64,000 nucleotides of DNA from Acetobacter sicerae (GTDB lineage: Bacteria; Pseudomonadota; Alphaproteobacteria; Acetobacterales; Acetobacteraceae). Of this stretch, positions 42,058 to 52,541 are shown in pieces. The notes below the pieces were generated by a model, which saw nothing but the letters and a program-made list of their open reading frames with translations, made no database searches and was not told the DNA's origin. Made by a program: the position numbers and the translations under genes. The stretch spans positions 1 through 64,000 of the forward strand of contig NZ_JAAABN010000005.1 in the NCBI RefSeq assembly GCF_011516765.1. Reading direction: 5' to 3'. How positions within the stretch are numbered: position 1 is the stretch's first letter; every line of letters starts with the position of its first letter.

Positions 42058-43115
42058 ATTCCATAACCCCAACGTCCACCCCTGCCGTCGGCGTGAAGAT
42101 TCCTGTCACCGTGATCACCGGCTTTCTGGGAGCGGGCAAGACCACGCTGCTGCGGAACCTTCTGTCGCAGGCGCACGGACGCAGGATCGCCGTCGTGGTC
42201 AACGAGTTCGGCTCGCTGGGGATTGATGGTGAAACGCTGCGATCCTGCGGCATTGAAGGCTGCCCGGATGAGGATATCGTCGAACTGACCAATGGTTGTC
42301 TGTGCTGCACCGTTGCCGACGATTTTCTGCCGACCATGCGCGCCCTGATTGATCGCCCGCAGCCGCCTGAGCATATTGTTATCGAAACATCGGGCCTTGC
42401 TCTGCCGAAGCCGCTGCTCAAGGCGTTCGGCTGGCCGGACATTCGCACGCGGATGACAGTGGACGGCGTCATCACGCTCGTTGACACACCAGCCGTCGCG
42501 GCGGGCCGTTTTGCTGATGACCCGGAGGCGATCGCTGCCCAGCAGGCAGCCGACCCCTCTCTCGATCACGACAATCCCCTGGCGGAAGTGTTTGAGGATC
42601 AGCTGCTGTCGGCCGATCTGGTGGTGCTGAACAAGACCGACCTGCTCGATGAGGCAGAGCTGGAAGCCGTGGAAGCGGAGATCACTGCGCTTCTGCCGCG
42701 TAAGCGGGTGATGCTACGCGCCGTTGAAGGCAGACTTGACCCGGCCGTGCTGCTTGGACTTGAAGCCAGCGCGGAAGATGATCTCACTGCTCGCCCGTCT
42801 CATCATGATGGCGCGGACGAGCACGAACATGATGATTTCGACTCGTTTGTCCTCACAGTGCCTGAGCAGGAGAGTGTGGATGCCTTCGTGAAGCGTCTGG
42901 CTGAAGTGGCGGTCCAGTTCGATATTCTGCGTCTCAAGGGTTTCGCCGCGGTGAAAGGCAAGGCGATGCGGCTGGCGGTGCAGGGCGTGGGAAGCCGGAT
43001 GCGTCATGCCTTCGACAGACCGCTGACTGGTGAGGACCGCACCGGACGGATTGTCGTCATTGGTCAGAAGGGACTTGATCGCCAAGCCATAGACACGGCC
43101 TTGCGGGCGCACTGA
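42054..43115 (+). CDS. cobW: CobW, G3E-family GTPase of cobalamin biosynthesis
   Basis: Metallochaperone-type GTPase of 353 residues. The P-loop GFLGAGKTTLLRNLL follows the N-terminal strand, the switch/metal site NGCLCCTVADDF carries the conserved C-x-C-C, and the base-specificity motif is LNKTDLLDEAELE. A His/Asp/Glu-rich stretch (HHDGADEHEHDDFDS, about 250-265) is a likely metal-binding loop. Its start overlaps the DUF1636 stop and cobN begins 7 nt later. It is thought to handle cobalt delivery to the chelatase. Confidence 0.94.
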   Translation: MNSITPTSTPAVGVKIPVTVITGFLGAGKTTLLRNLLSQAHGRRIAVVVNEFGSLGIDGETLRSCGIEGCPDEDIVELTNGCLCCTVADDFLPTMRALIDRPQPPEHIVIETSGLALPKPLLKAFGWPDIRTRMTVDGVITLVDTPAVAAGRFADDPEAIAAQQAADPSLDHDNPLAEVFEDQLLSADLVVLNKTDLLDEAELEAVEAEITALLPRKRVMLRAVEGRLDPAVLLGLEASAEDDLTARPSHHDGADEHEHDDFDSFVLTVPEQESVDAFVKRLAEVAVQFDILRLKGFAAVKGKAMRLAVQGVGSRMRHAFDRPLTGEDRTGRIVVIGQKGLDRQAIDTALRAH

Positions 43116-43122
43116 TTCTCTC

Positions 43123-46100
43123 ATGCACCTGCTTGTCCGGGATCAGCAGTCGATCGACGAACAGGACGTGGCCGAAGATCTCGGCCATGCGCCTGCCGAC
43201 GTTATCGTTCTGTCTTTCACGGACAGTGATCTGCTGTCCCTTGAGCGAGCCTATGACCGGATGGCTGAGCCGGGCTTTTCGCTCCGGCTGGTCAATCTGG
43301 CCCGCCTGCGCCACCCCATGTCGATCGACCTGTATGTTGAGCAGACCATTGCCCATGCGCGGTGCGTGGTGATCCGTCTTCTGGGTGGAGTGGATTACTG
43401 GCGCTATGGCGTTGAGGAAGTGGCGTCCTGCTGCCGTTCTCAGGAGATTCCATTTGTTCTGCTGCCCGGTGATGAACGGGAGGATGCTCAATTCGCCGCA
43501 TGGTCGACTGCAGAAAGTGAAATCTGCACGCGACTGGCGGGTTTTTTGAAAGAGGGTGGACCTCGGAATATTCAGGAAGCCCTGAAACTTATGCGTCACG
43601 CTGCCGGGTTGGGCGAAGATGGCGGCGCATTCCCGGAAGTTCTGCCTGCTTCGGGCATTTATCGACACGCCTGTAATGGTCTCGCATTGCGCGCCACACT
43701 GGTTTTCTATCGAGCGCACCTGCTCTCAGGAGACACGGACGCCATCGACGGATTGGCTGATGCGCTTGAACAGCACGGTATGGCGACGGAAGTGCTGTTC
43801 GTTTCATCCCTGAAGCAGACGGAGGTCGCAGAGTGGGTTGAAAGCCGTCTGCTCGCAGCCACGCCCGACATCGTGCTCAACGCGACAGTCTTCGCAGTTC
43901 GGGGAGAGGGTATGGCGACGTCTCCTCTTGAGGCGGTTGGCGTGACGATCCTGCAACTCGTGCAGCCGGCTTCCACGGAACGTGCGTGGCGGGAGAGCTT
44001 TCGGGGGCTGAGTCAGTCCGATCTGGCCATGCAGATTGTGCTGCCTGAACTGGACGGCCGAATTGCGACGGCTCCCATTTCCTTCAAGGAGGAGGCTGCC
44101 CCCGGTCATCCGGCGCATCGGAAAGCGTGGCGACCGGGGATCGATGCTGTGGCGCGGCAGGCTCGGGGATGGGCGCGTCTTGGACATCTTGCGCCAGCAG
44201 ACAGGAAGCTGGCGATCATTCTGTCCGATTATCCCGGTGCTGGCGGAGAGGGCATCTCAGCGCAGGTTGCGCATGCTGTCGGGCTCGACAGTTTCGCCAG
44301 CCTGTCCAGTATTCTGGAGATGTTGCGCGATGCTGGTTACAGTTGTGGTGATCACGCAGATGCTGAAGCCGGCAGGCTCGTCTCGGTTCTGACGGAAGGG
44401 ACGGGATACACGGTCTTGTCTCTTGCCGATTATAGAAACAGTTTTGTCGATCTTCCTGAAGCTTTCCGCCTGTCGGTCACGGCCGCATGGGGTGAGCCGG
44501 AAGATGATCCCTTATTGCGGGATGGTCTGTTTTGTTTCCGCTTTTGTCGTTTGGGAAACGTGGTGATCGCCGTGCAGCCGGATCGGGGGCGGCATGCGGA
44601 TCGGAAAACACAGTATCATGACCCGGATGTGCCGCCATGCCACGGCTATATCGCGTTTTATCTGTGGTTGCGCTCAGTGTGCGCCATCGACGTCATGGTG
44701 CATCTGGGTGCGCATGGCACGCTGGAGTGGCTGCCGGGGAAAGCAGTCGCCCTGTCCGAAAACTGTGCTCCTGCTATTCTGACATCAGGTATTCCAGTGG
44801 TTTATCCGTTTATCGTCAACAATCCCGGCGAAGCGGCGGCGGCTAAACGGCGTCTGGGAGCCGTAACCATCGGACATATGACGCCGCCGGTGATGAAAGC
44901 AGGGCTCTCCGGAGATATGGCGGAACTTGAAGCACTGATCGACGAATATGCGGAGGCGGATGGAATGGATCGCCGTCGTGTGACGCTGCTGCGTCGTGAT
45001 ATTCTCGATCGGGCGTCCCGCATGGGTGTGCTGGCGGAAAGTGGTGTCCGGCCCTCAGACGGCGACGAGGCTGAAGCGCTTGCCCGACTGGATGCCTATC
45101 TCTGCGATGTGAAGGATCTACAGATTCGTGATGGTCTGCATGTCTTCGGACAGATGGCTCCGAAAAGTGCTGATCTGGCAAGAGCTGTTGCCACCCGCGG
45201 CGGTGTTGATGAGGAAAGCGTGACACAGAGCCTTGTTCTGAGCGCCCAGCGGGAGCGGGAAGGTTTTCTGGCGGCGCTGGAGGGACGTTTTGTCGAGCCC
45301 GGTCCTGCAGGAGCGCCAACACGAGGACGCTTCGATGTGCTGCCGACAGGGAGAAACCTTTTCACGATTGATCCCAGAGCGATTCCGACTCCTGTCGCTG
45401 TGGAATTGGCTCGGGCGCAGGCAGAGCAGATTCTGACGCGGCACTTGCAGGAAGAAGGCGAACCACTGCGTCATCTGGTTATGGATATGTGGGGATCAGC
45501 AAGTTTACGAACCGGTGGCGAGGATCTGGCGCTGGCGCTTCTGTTGATGGGAGTCGAGCCATTATGGGATCGTGCCAGCGGGAGAGTCAGCGGGATCGAT
45601 ATCGTTCCCATGCCGGTTCTTGACCGTCCGCGCGTTGATGTCACGTTGCGCATTTCCGGTTTTTTTCGAGATACTTTCCCCGCTCAGATTGCTCTTTTCA
45701 GACAGGCAGTTGAAGCTGTTGCCGCGCGTCGGGAAAGCACGGAATGGAATCCTCTTGCTGCGGCCTGTGTGGAAAATGCTCCCGCCCCTTCCCGCGTTTT
45801 CGGACCCGCGCCCGGTTCATATGGCACCGGTCTGGAAAATATCCTGCAGACAGCAGGTTGGGTGGACCGGGATGAACTGGCGAATGCATATCTTGATGCC
45901 AACAGCTGGAGCTATGACAGGGATCAGCAGCTGTTTCGGGACAATGACGGGCTGAGCCGTCAGATCGGACAGGCAGATGTTATTCTGCACATACAGGATC
46001 ATGCAGAAACGGATATTCTGGAAACGCCCGATACGGCGGCGCATGAAGGAGGGCTGGCTGCTGTCGCAGCATTTCTCGATGCGAAACCGGGAATGTGGCA

Positions 46101-46476
46101 CGGCGATACATCGGATTCCGATGCGCCGAAACTACGGGATACAGAGGCGGAAATCGTGCGTGTCGTGCGGGGGCGGCTGACAAATCCTCGCTGGCTTGCC
46201 GGTATGCGACGGCATGGCTATCGGGGAGCAGCGGAAATGTCGCGCGGGGTCGATGCGCTGGCAGCTTTTGCCGCAATGCTGCCGACACGGTTCGATCATC
46301 AGTTCGATCTGGTGTTCGATGCGATGTTGGCTGATTCTGACAATGATTCTTTCCTCAGAGCAGCTAATCCTGCCGCGCATCAGGCTATTCATGACCGACT
46401 GAAGGAAATGCTGCGACGGGGGCTGTGGCATCCCCGGAAAAATAGTGCGTATGAGAGTCTGGGTGGCCAGGCATGA
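43123..46476 (+). CDS. cobN: Cobaltochelatase subunit CobN
   Basis: Large subunit of the aerobic ATP-dependent cobaltochelatase, 1117 residues, somewhat shorter than typical (about 1250). The CobN/magnesium-chelatase H core is visible in VHLGAHGTLEWLPGKAVALS and VVYPFIVNNPGEAAAAKRRLGA. It ends with the KEMLRRGLWHPRKNSAYESL segment. It inserts Co2+ into hydrogenobyrinic acid a,c-diamide. Stop and cobB start overlap (ATGA). CobS and CobT, the partners in this pathway, are not in this operon. Confidence 0.94.
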   Translation: MHLLVRDQQSIDEQDVAEDLGHAPADVIVLSFTDSDLLSLERAYDRMAEPGFSLRLVNLARLRHPMSIDLYVEQTIAHARCVVIRLLGGVDYWRYGVEEVASCCRSQEIPFVLLPGDEREDAQFAAWSTAESEICTRLAGFLKEGGPRNIQEALKLMRHAAGLGEDGGAFPEVLPASGIYRHACNGLALRATLVFYRAHLLSGDTDAIDGLADALEQHGMATEVLFVSSLKQTEVAEWVESRLLAATPDIVLNATVFAVRGEGMATSPLEAVGVTILQLVQPASTERAWRESFRGLSQSDLAMQIVLPELDGRIATAPISFKEEAAPGHPAHRKAWRPGIDAVARQARGWARLGHLAPADRKLAIILSDYPGAGGEGISAQVAHAVGLDSFASLSSILEMLRDAGYSCGDHADAEAGRLVSVLTEGTGYTVLSLADYRNSFVDLPEAFRLSVTAAWGEPEDDPLLRDGLFCFRFCRLGNVVIAVQPDRGRHADRKTQYHDPDVPPCHGYIAFYLWLRSVCAIDVMVHLGAHGTLEWLPGKAVALSENCAPAILTSGIPVVYPFIVNNPGEAAAAKRRLGAVTIGHMTPPVMKAGLSGDMAELEALIDEYAEADGMDRRRVTLLRRDILDRASRMGVLAESGVRPSDGDEAEALARLDAYLCDVKDLQIRDGLHVFGQMAPKSADLARAVATRGGVDEESVTQSLVLSAQREREGFLAALEGRFVEPGPAGAPTRGRFDVLPTGRNLFTIDPRAIPTPVAVELARAQAEQILTRHLQEEGEPLRHLVMDMWGSASLRTGGEDLALALLLMGVEPLWDRASGRVSGIDIVPMPVLDRPRVDVTLRISGFFRDTFPAQIALFRQAVEAVAARRESTEWNPLAAACVENAPAPSRVFGPAPGSYGTGLENILQTAGWVDRDELANAYLDANSWSYDRDQQLFRDNDGLSRQIGQADVILHIQDHAETDILETPDTAAHEGGLAAVAAFLDAKPGMWHGDTSDSDAPKLRDTEAEIVRVVRGRLTNPRWLAGMRRHGYRGAAEMSRGVDALAAFAAMLPTRFDHQFDLVFDAMLADSDNDSFLRAANPAAHQAIHDRLKEMLRRGLWHPRKNSAYESLGGQA

Positions 46477-47831
46477 ACGGGATTTCGGAAACTGCTGTAG
46501 CAAGTATGAGGTCGAAGGCTCTCATGATTGCAGCGCCGCGGTCTGGTGGCGGAAAAACAACCGTGACTCTGGGATTGCTGACGGCTCTCAGAGAGCAGGG
46601 TATAAGGGTGAGAGGCGCCAAGACCGGACCTGACTATATTGATCCGGCCTTTCATGAAGCCGCAACGGAGATGCCAAGTTTCAATCTCGATAGCTGGGCG
46701 ATGCCCTCACCCGTGCTTGAAGGATTGCTTTCGAATGCTTTGCACGACACGGATTTTCTGATTGTGGAATCCGCCATGGGGCTGTTCGATGGCCTGATGG
46801 AACCGGAAGGAGCGCGGGGTGCCCCTTCTGACATCGCTGGCTGGTTTGATATTCCTGTTGTTCTTGTAATTGATGTTTCGGGGCAGGGACAATCGGCAGG
46901 TGCGGTGGCGCATGGATTTGCAACGTTGAATCCACATGTGCGGGTTGCGGGCGTCATTCTTAATCAGGTCGCTTCGGTCCGCCATCTCACCATGGCGGGA
47001 GGCGCCGTGCAGGCTGCTGGTTTGCCGGTATTGGGCGCGTTCATGAGGGATAAGACTCTGGTGCTGCCGGAGCGCCATCTCGGACTGGTGCAGGCGCGGG
47101 AACAGTCCGAATTGCAGACAGTCCTGCACTGTCTGGCGGATCGGACTGTCAAGGCGCTGGATATGGAGGCCCTGCTGGCGGTGGCGAAGCCACTGTCCGT
47201 GGGAGGCGCTCCACCGGTCGTGGCTGTGCCGCCACCCGGGCAGCGGATTGCCTTGGCGGATGATGCAGCCTTTTCATTTTTCTACGGACATATTGCACTG
47301 GGCTGGCGTCACGCAGGAGCGGAGATCGTGCCATTTTCACCACTGGCGGATGAATCTCCGGACCCGTCGTGCGATGTATGCTGGTTGCCGGGAGGATATC
47401 CTGAACTGCACGCTGGCGTTTTGTCATCGGCCAGAAACTTTCACGATGGACTGAGGAACTTTTCCGAATCCCGTCCTGTTCACGGTGAGTGTGGCGGGTT
47501 CATGGTGCTGGGCAAGGCGCTGGAAGATGCTCAGGGCGTTCTTCATCCGATGAGCGGTCTTCTTGGTCATGTCACGAGTTTTGCAAAACGAAAGATGAAT
47601 CTGGGCTACCGTGAAGCTGTACTGCGTGCATCCTGTGCTCTGGGGGCAGCGGGAACACGTTTTCGTGGTCATGAATTTCATTATGCGCAGGTGACTGATT
47701 CCGGTTCAGACCAGCCTCTCGTGGATCTTTATGATGGAACAGGGAAATATCTGGGGGCAGCCGGAGGGCGTCGTGGTCTGGTCTCGGGTTCGTATTTTCA
47801 TGTGATGGCAGAATGGGGGAAGCAGGAATGA
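46473..47831 (+). CDS. cobB: Hydrogenobyrinic acid a,c-diamide synthase
   Basis: Glutamine-dependent amidotransferase of 452 residues that amidates the a and c carboxylates of the corrin ring. The P-loop is APRSGGGKTTVTLGLL, followed by TGPDYIDPAFHEAAT. The C-terminal glutaminase domain has its nucleophile Cys in VHGECGGFMVLG and the His segment RGHEFHYAQV. Its start overlaps cobN and its end overlaps cobO. It makes the substrate that the CobN complex metallates. Confidence 0.94.
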   Translation: MNGISETAVASMRSKALMIAAPRSGGGKTTVTLGLLTALREQGIRVRGAKTGPDYIDPAFHEAATEMPSFNLDSWAMPSPVLEGLLSNALHDTDFLIVESAMGLFDGLMEPEGARGAPSDIAGWFDIPVVLVIDVSGQGQSAGAVAHGFATLNPHVRVAGVILNQVASVRHLTMAGGAVQAAGLPVLGAFMRDKTLVLPERHLGLVQAREQSELQTVLHCLADRTVKALDMEALLAVAKPLSVGGAPPVVAVPPPGQRIALADDAAFSFFYGHIALGWRHAGAEIVPFSPLADESPDPSCDVCWLPGGYPELHAGVLSSARNFHDGLRNFSESRPVHGECGGFMVLGKALEDAQGVLHPMSGLLGHVTSFAKRKMNLGYREAVLRASCALGAAGTRFRGHEFHYAQVTDSGSDQPLVDLYDGTGKYLGAAGGRRGLVSGSYFHVMAEWGKQE

Positions 47832-48436
47832 CTGACGAGACAGACAATCAACGTCATCAGATGAAAATGCAGCGACGCAAGGAAGTGCAGGATAAAGAAG
47901 TCTCCGAAAAGACTATTGAAAAAGGTCTTCTTGCTATCAACACAGGTTCAGGAAAAGGTAAATCCACGGCGGCTTTCGGTCTGGCCTTGCGCATGCTGGG
48001 GCGTGGTAAGCGGGTTGTTGTCGTGCAGTTCATCAAGGGGGCGTGGTCGACAGGTGAGAAGATCGCGCTTGAGCGGTTTGATGATCTGCTTGAATGGCAC
48101 TCGATGGGAGAAGGGTTTACCTGGGAAACACAGGACCGGAACAGGGATATTGCCGCCTGTGTCCGGGCGTGGGACGTCGTTCGCACAGCGCTGAGCCGAG
48201 ACGATGTAGGGCTGGTTGTGCTGGACGAACTGAATATTGCCCTGCGTTATGATTATCTGCCTCTCGAGACGGTTCTTGAGGACCTTGCTGCTCGTCCAGC
48301 CATGCAGCATGTGGTGATAACTGGCCGCAATGCTCCGGCCGCTCTGGTGGAAGCTGCTGATCTGGTCACGGAAATGACACTTGTGAAGCATCATTTCAAA
48401 GCAGGCGTGAAGGCTCAGGAAGGTATCGAATTCTGA
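47828..48436 (+). CDS. cobO: Cob(I)yrinic acid a,c-diamide adenosyltransferase
   Basis: CobO/CobA (BtuR) type adenosyltransferase, 202 residues. A charged N-terminal helix precedes the P-loop [19 protein letters not shown]. Family segments [19 protein letters not shown] and [16 protein letters not shown] follow. It transfers an adenosyl group from ATP to cobalt. ATG at 47828 overlaps the cobB stop; an upstream frame exists but only extends into cobB. The stop overlaps cobQ (TGATG). Confidence 0.94.
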   Translation: MTDETDNQRHQMKMQRRKEVQDKEVSEKTIEKGLLAINTGSGKGKSTAAFGLALRMLGRGKRVVVVQFIKGAWSTGEKIALERFDDLLEWHSMGEGFTWETQDRNRDIAACVRAWDVVRTALSRDDVGLVVLDELNIALRYDYLPLETVLEDLAARPAMQHVVITGRNAPAALVEAADLVTEMTLVKHHFKAGVKAQEGIEF

Positions 48437-49902
48437 TGGCGCGGGCGCTGATGTTTCAGGGGACCGGCTCCAGTGTTGGCAAGTCCGTGCTGGTGGCGGG
48501 CCTTGCCCGGGTACTGACCCGTCGAGGTTTGCGTGTGCGTCCCTTCAAACCTCAGAACATGTCCAACAACGCCGCGGTGACCGCCGATGGGGGTGAAATC
48601 GGGAGAGCGCAGGCATTACAGGCGCGGGCTTGTGGTGTGCCGCCGACCGTGGACATGAACCCCGTTCTGCTGAAACCTCAGAGTGAAGTGGGTGCACAGC
48701 TTGTCGTCCGGGGAAAGGTTCGGAGAGCGTTTCAGGCCAGGGAATACGCTTCGATCAAACCCACACTCATGTCTGACGTGCTCGACGCATTTTACGGACT
48801 TGCTGATCAGGCTGACATTGTTCTGGTGGAAGGAGCCGGGTCGGCTTCCGAAATCAACCTGCGTACACATGATATTGCCAATATGGGGTTTGCGCAGGCG
48901 GTAGATATAGATGTCGTGCTGGTCGGAGATATTGATCGGGGCGGAGTCATAGCCAGCCTTGTAGGAACGAAGTCGGTTTCAGATAAAAAAGACTCTGATC
49001 GTATAAGGGGTTTTATTGTGAACCGGATGCGTGGTGATCCGTCATTGTTTGCTGATGGCATGGATTTTGTTGCTGATCGCACAGGATGGGCGGCTCTTGG
49101 TCTGGTGCCGCATTGTGACTCCGTGCGTGTACTGCCTGCTGAAGACGCTGCTGATTTGCAAACGGTTTCCAGGCGGGGCGGGCGTGTCAGAGTTGTCGTG
49201 CCGCATATGCCCTGTATCGCCAATTTTGATGATCTTGACCCATTGAACGCGATGTCTGACGTGGAACTGCTGATTGTTGAACCCGGTCAGCCACTCCCCA
49301 TTTGTGATCTGGTCATTCTTCCGGGATCGAAAGCGACTGTTTCTGACCTGGAATTTTTTAGAAAGCAGAGATGGGATATTGATCTTGCCGGGCATGTCCG
49401 GCGGAAAGGATCTGTTCTGGGGATCTGCGGGGGCTATCAGATGCTTGGGCAAATGATTTCCGATCCTGACGGCATGGAAGGAAGCGTGACTGAAACAGCA
49501 GGACTGGGCCTGCTGGATGTAATGACATGCCTGACGCCTGATAAGCGGCTTGTCGAAGTGGAGGGATTTCTTCTCCCTGAAAATATTCCTGTCAGTGGCT
49601 ATGAAATTCACATGGGTCAGACAACAGGAAGTGCATGTGAAAGACCGTTTGCATTGATCGCTGGACAGAATGAAGGTGCCTGTTCCGCAGATGGCCGTAT
49701 ATGGGGAACCTATCTGCACGGAGTGTTGTCTAGTGGTGCGGCAAGACAGGCTGTGCTCAACAGGATCGGGCTGGATACGGGTTTATTGAGAGATCACTAC
49801 CAGTATGTGGAAGAAGCTCTGGATGCGTGGGCGGATCACCTCGAAAAGCATGTTGATATTGAAGCGTTGCTGGCATTGGCTCGCGTGGTGAAAAGACCGT
49901 GA
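48436..49902 (+). CDS. cobQ: Cobyric acid synthase
   Basis: Glutamine amidotransferase of 488 residues that adds four amide groups to the corrin side chains. The N-terminal ATPase domain has [16 protein letters not shown] and [26 protein letters not shown] sequence (quoted in part: [16 protein letters not shown]). The glutaminase domain has the catalytic Cys in [12 protein letters not shown] and the His loop YEIHMGQT. Stop and following start overlap (GTGA). Confidence 0.95.
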   Translation: MARALMFQGTGSSVGKSVLVAGLARVLTRRGLRVRPFKPQNMSNNAAVTADGGEIGRAQALQARACGVPPTVDMNPVLLKPQSEVGAQLVVRGKVRRAFQAREYASIKPTLMSDVLDAFYGLADQADIVLVEGAGSASEINLRTHDIANMGFAQAVDIDVVLVGDIDRGGVIASLVGTKSVSDKKDSDRIRGFIVNRMRGDPSLFADGMDFVADRTGWAALGLVPHCDSVRVLPAEDAADLQTVSRRGGRVRVVVPHMPCIANFDDLDPLNAMSDVELLIVEPGQPLPICDLVILPGSKATVSDLEFFRKQRWDIDLAGHVRRKGSVLGICGGYQMLGQMISDPDGMEGSVTETAGLGLLDVMTCLTPDKRLVEVEGFLLPENIPVSGYEIHMGQTTGSACERPFALIAGQNEGACSADGRIWGTYLHGVLSSGAARQAVLNRIGLDTGLLRDHYQYVEEALDAWADHLEKHVDIEALLALARVVKRP

Positions 49903-50924
49903 CCATTCTACCAGAAATTCCGGAGCATGGCGGACAGGTTGAACTGGTCATGCGGGCGTTTCCAGAGGCTCCAGCGCCTTTTATTGATCTCTCGACGGGC
50001 ATCAGTCCTTATCCCTATCCATTTGGCGAGGTGCGGCAAACTGACCTGACCCGTCTTCCCGAACAGGGAGGAGAAGAGAGGCTGCTTGATACGGCCATGC
50101 GAGCCTACGGCGTGCAGTCATCAAATCTGATTGTTGCTGGTCCAGGAACACAACTTCTTATTTCACTTATACCGTATGTTCTGGGTAACAGACAGGTCAT
50201 TCTGCTTGGTCCCACTTACAGCGGACATGCGACCGCATGGCGTAATGCCGGTTCTGATGTCCATATCGTCAGTGATATGGAAAAATTCAGTGACGAGGTT
50301 GCACAGCCCGGACGTGTTGGTATCCTCTGCAATCCCAATAATCCGGATGGACGTCACCACGATCCACTGGATCTTCTGGCTTTGGCAGAACGCTGCGCGC
50401 ATGTGGGAAGCAGTCTTATTATCGATGAAGCTTATGCTGATTTCAAAAATAATATCAGCGTAGCTCAATATCTTCCGCATCCTGCGTTGAATGTTCTGAG
50501 GTCTTTCGGGAAGAGTTATGGTCTCCCCGGTGTCCGGTTAGGTTTTTTGCTGACGACGGAAACTCTGGCTGAGCGTATGAGGGGTATGCTCGGCGCATGG
50601 GCTGTTGGCACGGCTGCGATTACCATAGGGTGCAAGGCTCTGAATGATCGGGAATGGCTGGATAAACAGAAAATAAAACTCGACTGCGATATGCAAAGGT
50701 TTCTGGATCTTTGCCGAAGAAGAGATCTTTCTGTTGCTGGGCATACAAGCCTGTTTGCTCTTGCGAGAAGCCAGTCTGCGCCGGAGTTATGGTCCCATTT
50801 ATGTAAACTGGGTATTCTCACGCGATCATTTGTAGACAGACCGGAGGATATCCGGTTTGGGTTGCCCCGTTCTGAAAGTGCCTGGCAGAGACTGGAACAG
50901 GCTCTCAATACATGGCGCTCATAA
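49899..50924 (+). CDS. cobC: Threonine-phosphate decarboxylase (CobC/CobD), PLP-dependent
   Basis: Fold-type I PLP enzyme of 341 residues that makes (R)-1-amino-2-propanol O-phosphate for the B12 nucleotide loop. Visible: [13 protein letters not shown] at the start, [23 protein letters not shown] and the PLP-lysine segment [17 protein letters not shown]. It starts at GTG overlapping the cobQ stop. It ends the operon. The name follows the aerobic pathway; CobD is the equivalent in Salmonella. Confidence 0.92.
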   Translation: MTILPEIPEHGGQVELVMRAFPEAPAPFIDLSTGISPYPYPFGEVRQTDLTRLPEQGGEERLLDTAMRAYGVQSSNLIVAGPGTQLLISLIPYVLGNRQVILLGPTYSGHATAWRNAGSDVHIVSDMEKFSDEVAQPGRVGILCNPNNPDGRHHDPLDLLALAERCAHVGSSLIIDEAYADFKNNISVAQYLPHPALNVLRSFGKSYGLPGVRLGFLLTTETLAERMRGMLGAWAVGTAAITIGCKALNDREWLDKQKIKLDCDMQRFLDLCRRRDLSVAGHTSLFALARSQSAPELWSHLCKLGILTRSFVDRPEDIRFGLPRSESAWQRLEQALNTWRS

Positions 50925-50970
50925 CAGAAGGCCGCTCCCAAAGCGTCCTGTAAATAATAAAAGTTTTAGT

Positions 50971-50992
50971 AAAGCTTTTTTCAAAAAGCTTT
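50971..50992. terminator. Palindromic hairpin after the cob operon
   Basis: AAAGCTTTTT and AAAAAGCTTT form a 10-bp inverted repeat with a 2-nt centre, about 50 nt after the cobC stop. It is AT-rich, so only a weak terminator. Confidence 0.45.
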
Positions 50993-51047
50993 GAAATGCT
51001 TTTGTTTTTATAAGCTGGATTTAAAATATAAAAGAGTGTCCCAGACG

Positions 51048-51082
51048 GGGATGGCGGCTCGCAATAGAACCGCCTCCCCATC
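51048..51082 (-). terminator. Terminator of the sorbosone dehydrogenase gene
   Basis: On the minus strand CGATGGGGAGGCGG pairs (one bulge) with CCGCCATCCCCGTC, 12-45 nt after the stop at 51094, with CTCTTTTATA after a few bases. It probably also ends plus-strand transcription from the cob operon. Confidence 0.6.
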
Positions 51083-51093
51083 GTAAAACTCTA

Positions 51094-52440
51094 TTACTGG
51101 GCAGTCGTTGCGGTCACACGCCAGACTGCGTTGCCTACATCGTCAGCCACCAGAAGCGCGCCATCCTTGTCCAGTGCAAGACCAACAGGACGTCCATACA
51201 CATGCTCTTCATCTGCGGTCAGAAAGCCGGTGAGAACATCCTTTGGCGTGCCAGAAGGTTTTCCATCCACAAAAGGTACATAGATAACCTTGTAGCCACT
51301 CTTGGGCCGCCGGTTCCATGAGCCATGCTGGGCAATGAACAGGCCGCTGCGCCAGTCGGCGGGGAGCGCCTGAGCATCCATCGCAAAGGTGACTCCAAGC
51401 GACGCGGTGTGCGGGCCAATCGCGTAATCCGGGACAATGGCCTGTGTGACCAGTGACGGGTTTTCGGGTTTCACACGGGCATCGACATGCTGGCCGTAAT
51501 AGCTGTAGGGCCAGCCGTAAAATCCGCCTTCCTTCACTGCTGTGATGTAGTCCGGCACCAGATCGCTGCCGATTTCATCGCGCTCGTTGACTGCGACCCA
51601 GAGAGCGCCTGTCTGCGGTTCCCATGCCAGTCCGTTGGGGTTGCGCAGACCCGTGGCGTATGGAGTCAGGGTGCGGCTTGCAAGATCCAGACGCAGGATG
51701 CGCGCCCGGTCCTTTTCCGCTTCCATGCCGTTTTCTGCGACATTGCTGTTGGACCCCACTGTTACGAACAGGGACTGTCCGTCAGGAGCAGCCAGAATGT
51801 TCTTGGTCCAGTGATGATTATATCCCGACGGAAGATCGACAACCTTCTCACCGGTTGCGCTGATATGGGTTTCACCCTCGTGATAGGGGAAACGCATGAT
51901 CGCATCGGCATTGGCGACATAGAGGTCGTTCCCGATGAGCGCCATTCCGAACGGGGAGTGGAGGTGTTCAAGAAACACTTCCCGCGTGTCTGCCTGCCCT
52001 GACTGGCCGGAGGCTCTCAGCAGCATGATTCTGTCAGGGCTTTTGCCGCCTGCTCCGGCCTTCTTCATGAAGAAGCTGGCGAATACGCTTTTGACGGAGT
52101 TCGCATCTGTGTCGGGTGACTCGGACTCCGCCACCAGTATGTCGCCATTGGGCAGTTTATACAGCCAGCGGGGATGCTCCAGACCGGTAGCATATGGTGT
52201 CACTGTCAGTCCTGCGGCCGCGACAGGATGAGCATTGTTCTGCCATCCGACTGGTGAGGCGACATTGAGCGTCGGAATCAGTCTGGCGTCAGGCGCGGGA
52301 AGCGAGGGCCGGGGGCCTGTGCCTTCTGCTACGGACAGTGTCGCCCGCTCGTTCTGCAGGACCGTTTTCCAGAGACCGCCCCCGATCAGGACGATGACGA
52401 CCGCGCCGCCGATACCGTAAATCCAGGCTTTCCGTGACAT
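51094..52440 (-). CDS. PQQ-dependent sugar dehydrogenase, L-sorbosone dehydrogenase type
   Basis: Membrane-anchored periplasmic dehydrogenase of 448 residues. The N-terminus is a single membrane helix ([19 protein letters not shown]), then the six-bladed soluble glucose/sorbosone dehydrogenase propeller with [65 protein letters not shown] (in parts) and [15 protein letters not shown] near the C-terminus. The length matches the sorbosone dehydrogenase described in acetic acid bacteria. It oxidises L-sorbosone or related aldoses with PQQ, feeding ubiquinone. The gene stands alone, with a terminator. Confidence 0.9.
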   Translation of the reverse strand: MSRKAWIYGIGGAVVIVLIGGGLWKTVLQNERATLSVAEGTGPRPSLPAPDARLIPTLNVASPVGWQNNAHPVAAAGLTVTPYATGLEHPRWLYKLPNGDILVAESESPDTDANSVKSVFASFFMKKAGAGGKSPDRIMLLRASGQSGQADTREVFLEHLHSPFGMALIGNDLYVANADAIMRFPYHEGETHISATGEKVVDLPSGYNHHWTKNILAAPDGQSLFVTVGSNSNVAENGMEAEKDRARILRLDLASRTLTPYATGLRNPNGLAWEPQTGALWVAVNERDEIGSDLVPDYITAVKEGGFYGWPYSYYGQHVDARVKPENPSLVTQAIVPDYAIGPHTASLGVTFAMDAQALPADWRSGLFIAQHGSWNRRPKSGYKVIYVPFVDGKPSGTPKDVLTGFLTADEEHVYGRPVGLALDKDGALLVADDVGNAVWRVTATTAQ

Positions 52441-52541
52441 GCTGTTTTCCTTTTTGCGACAGACCGGGCTGACGTCGGACAGGTTTAACGTCTGGAAAAA
52501 GGGGATGTTTTACGGAAGAGATAATTTTGCTGGAAAGAGGT

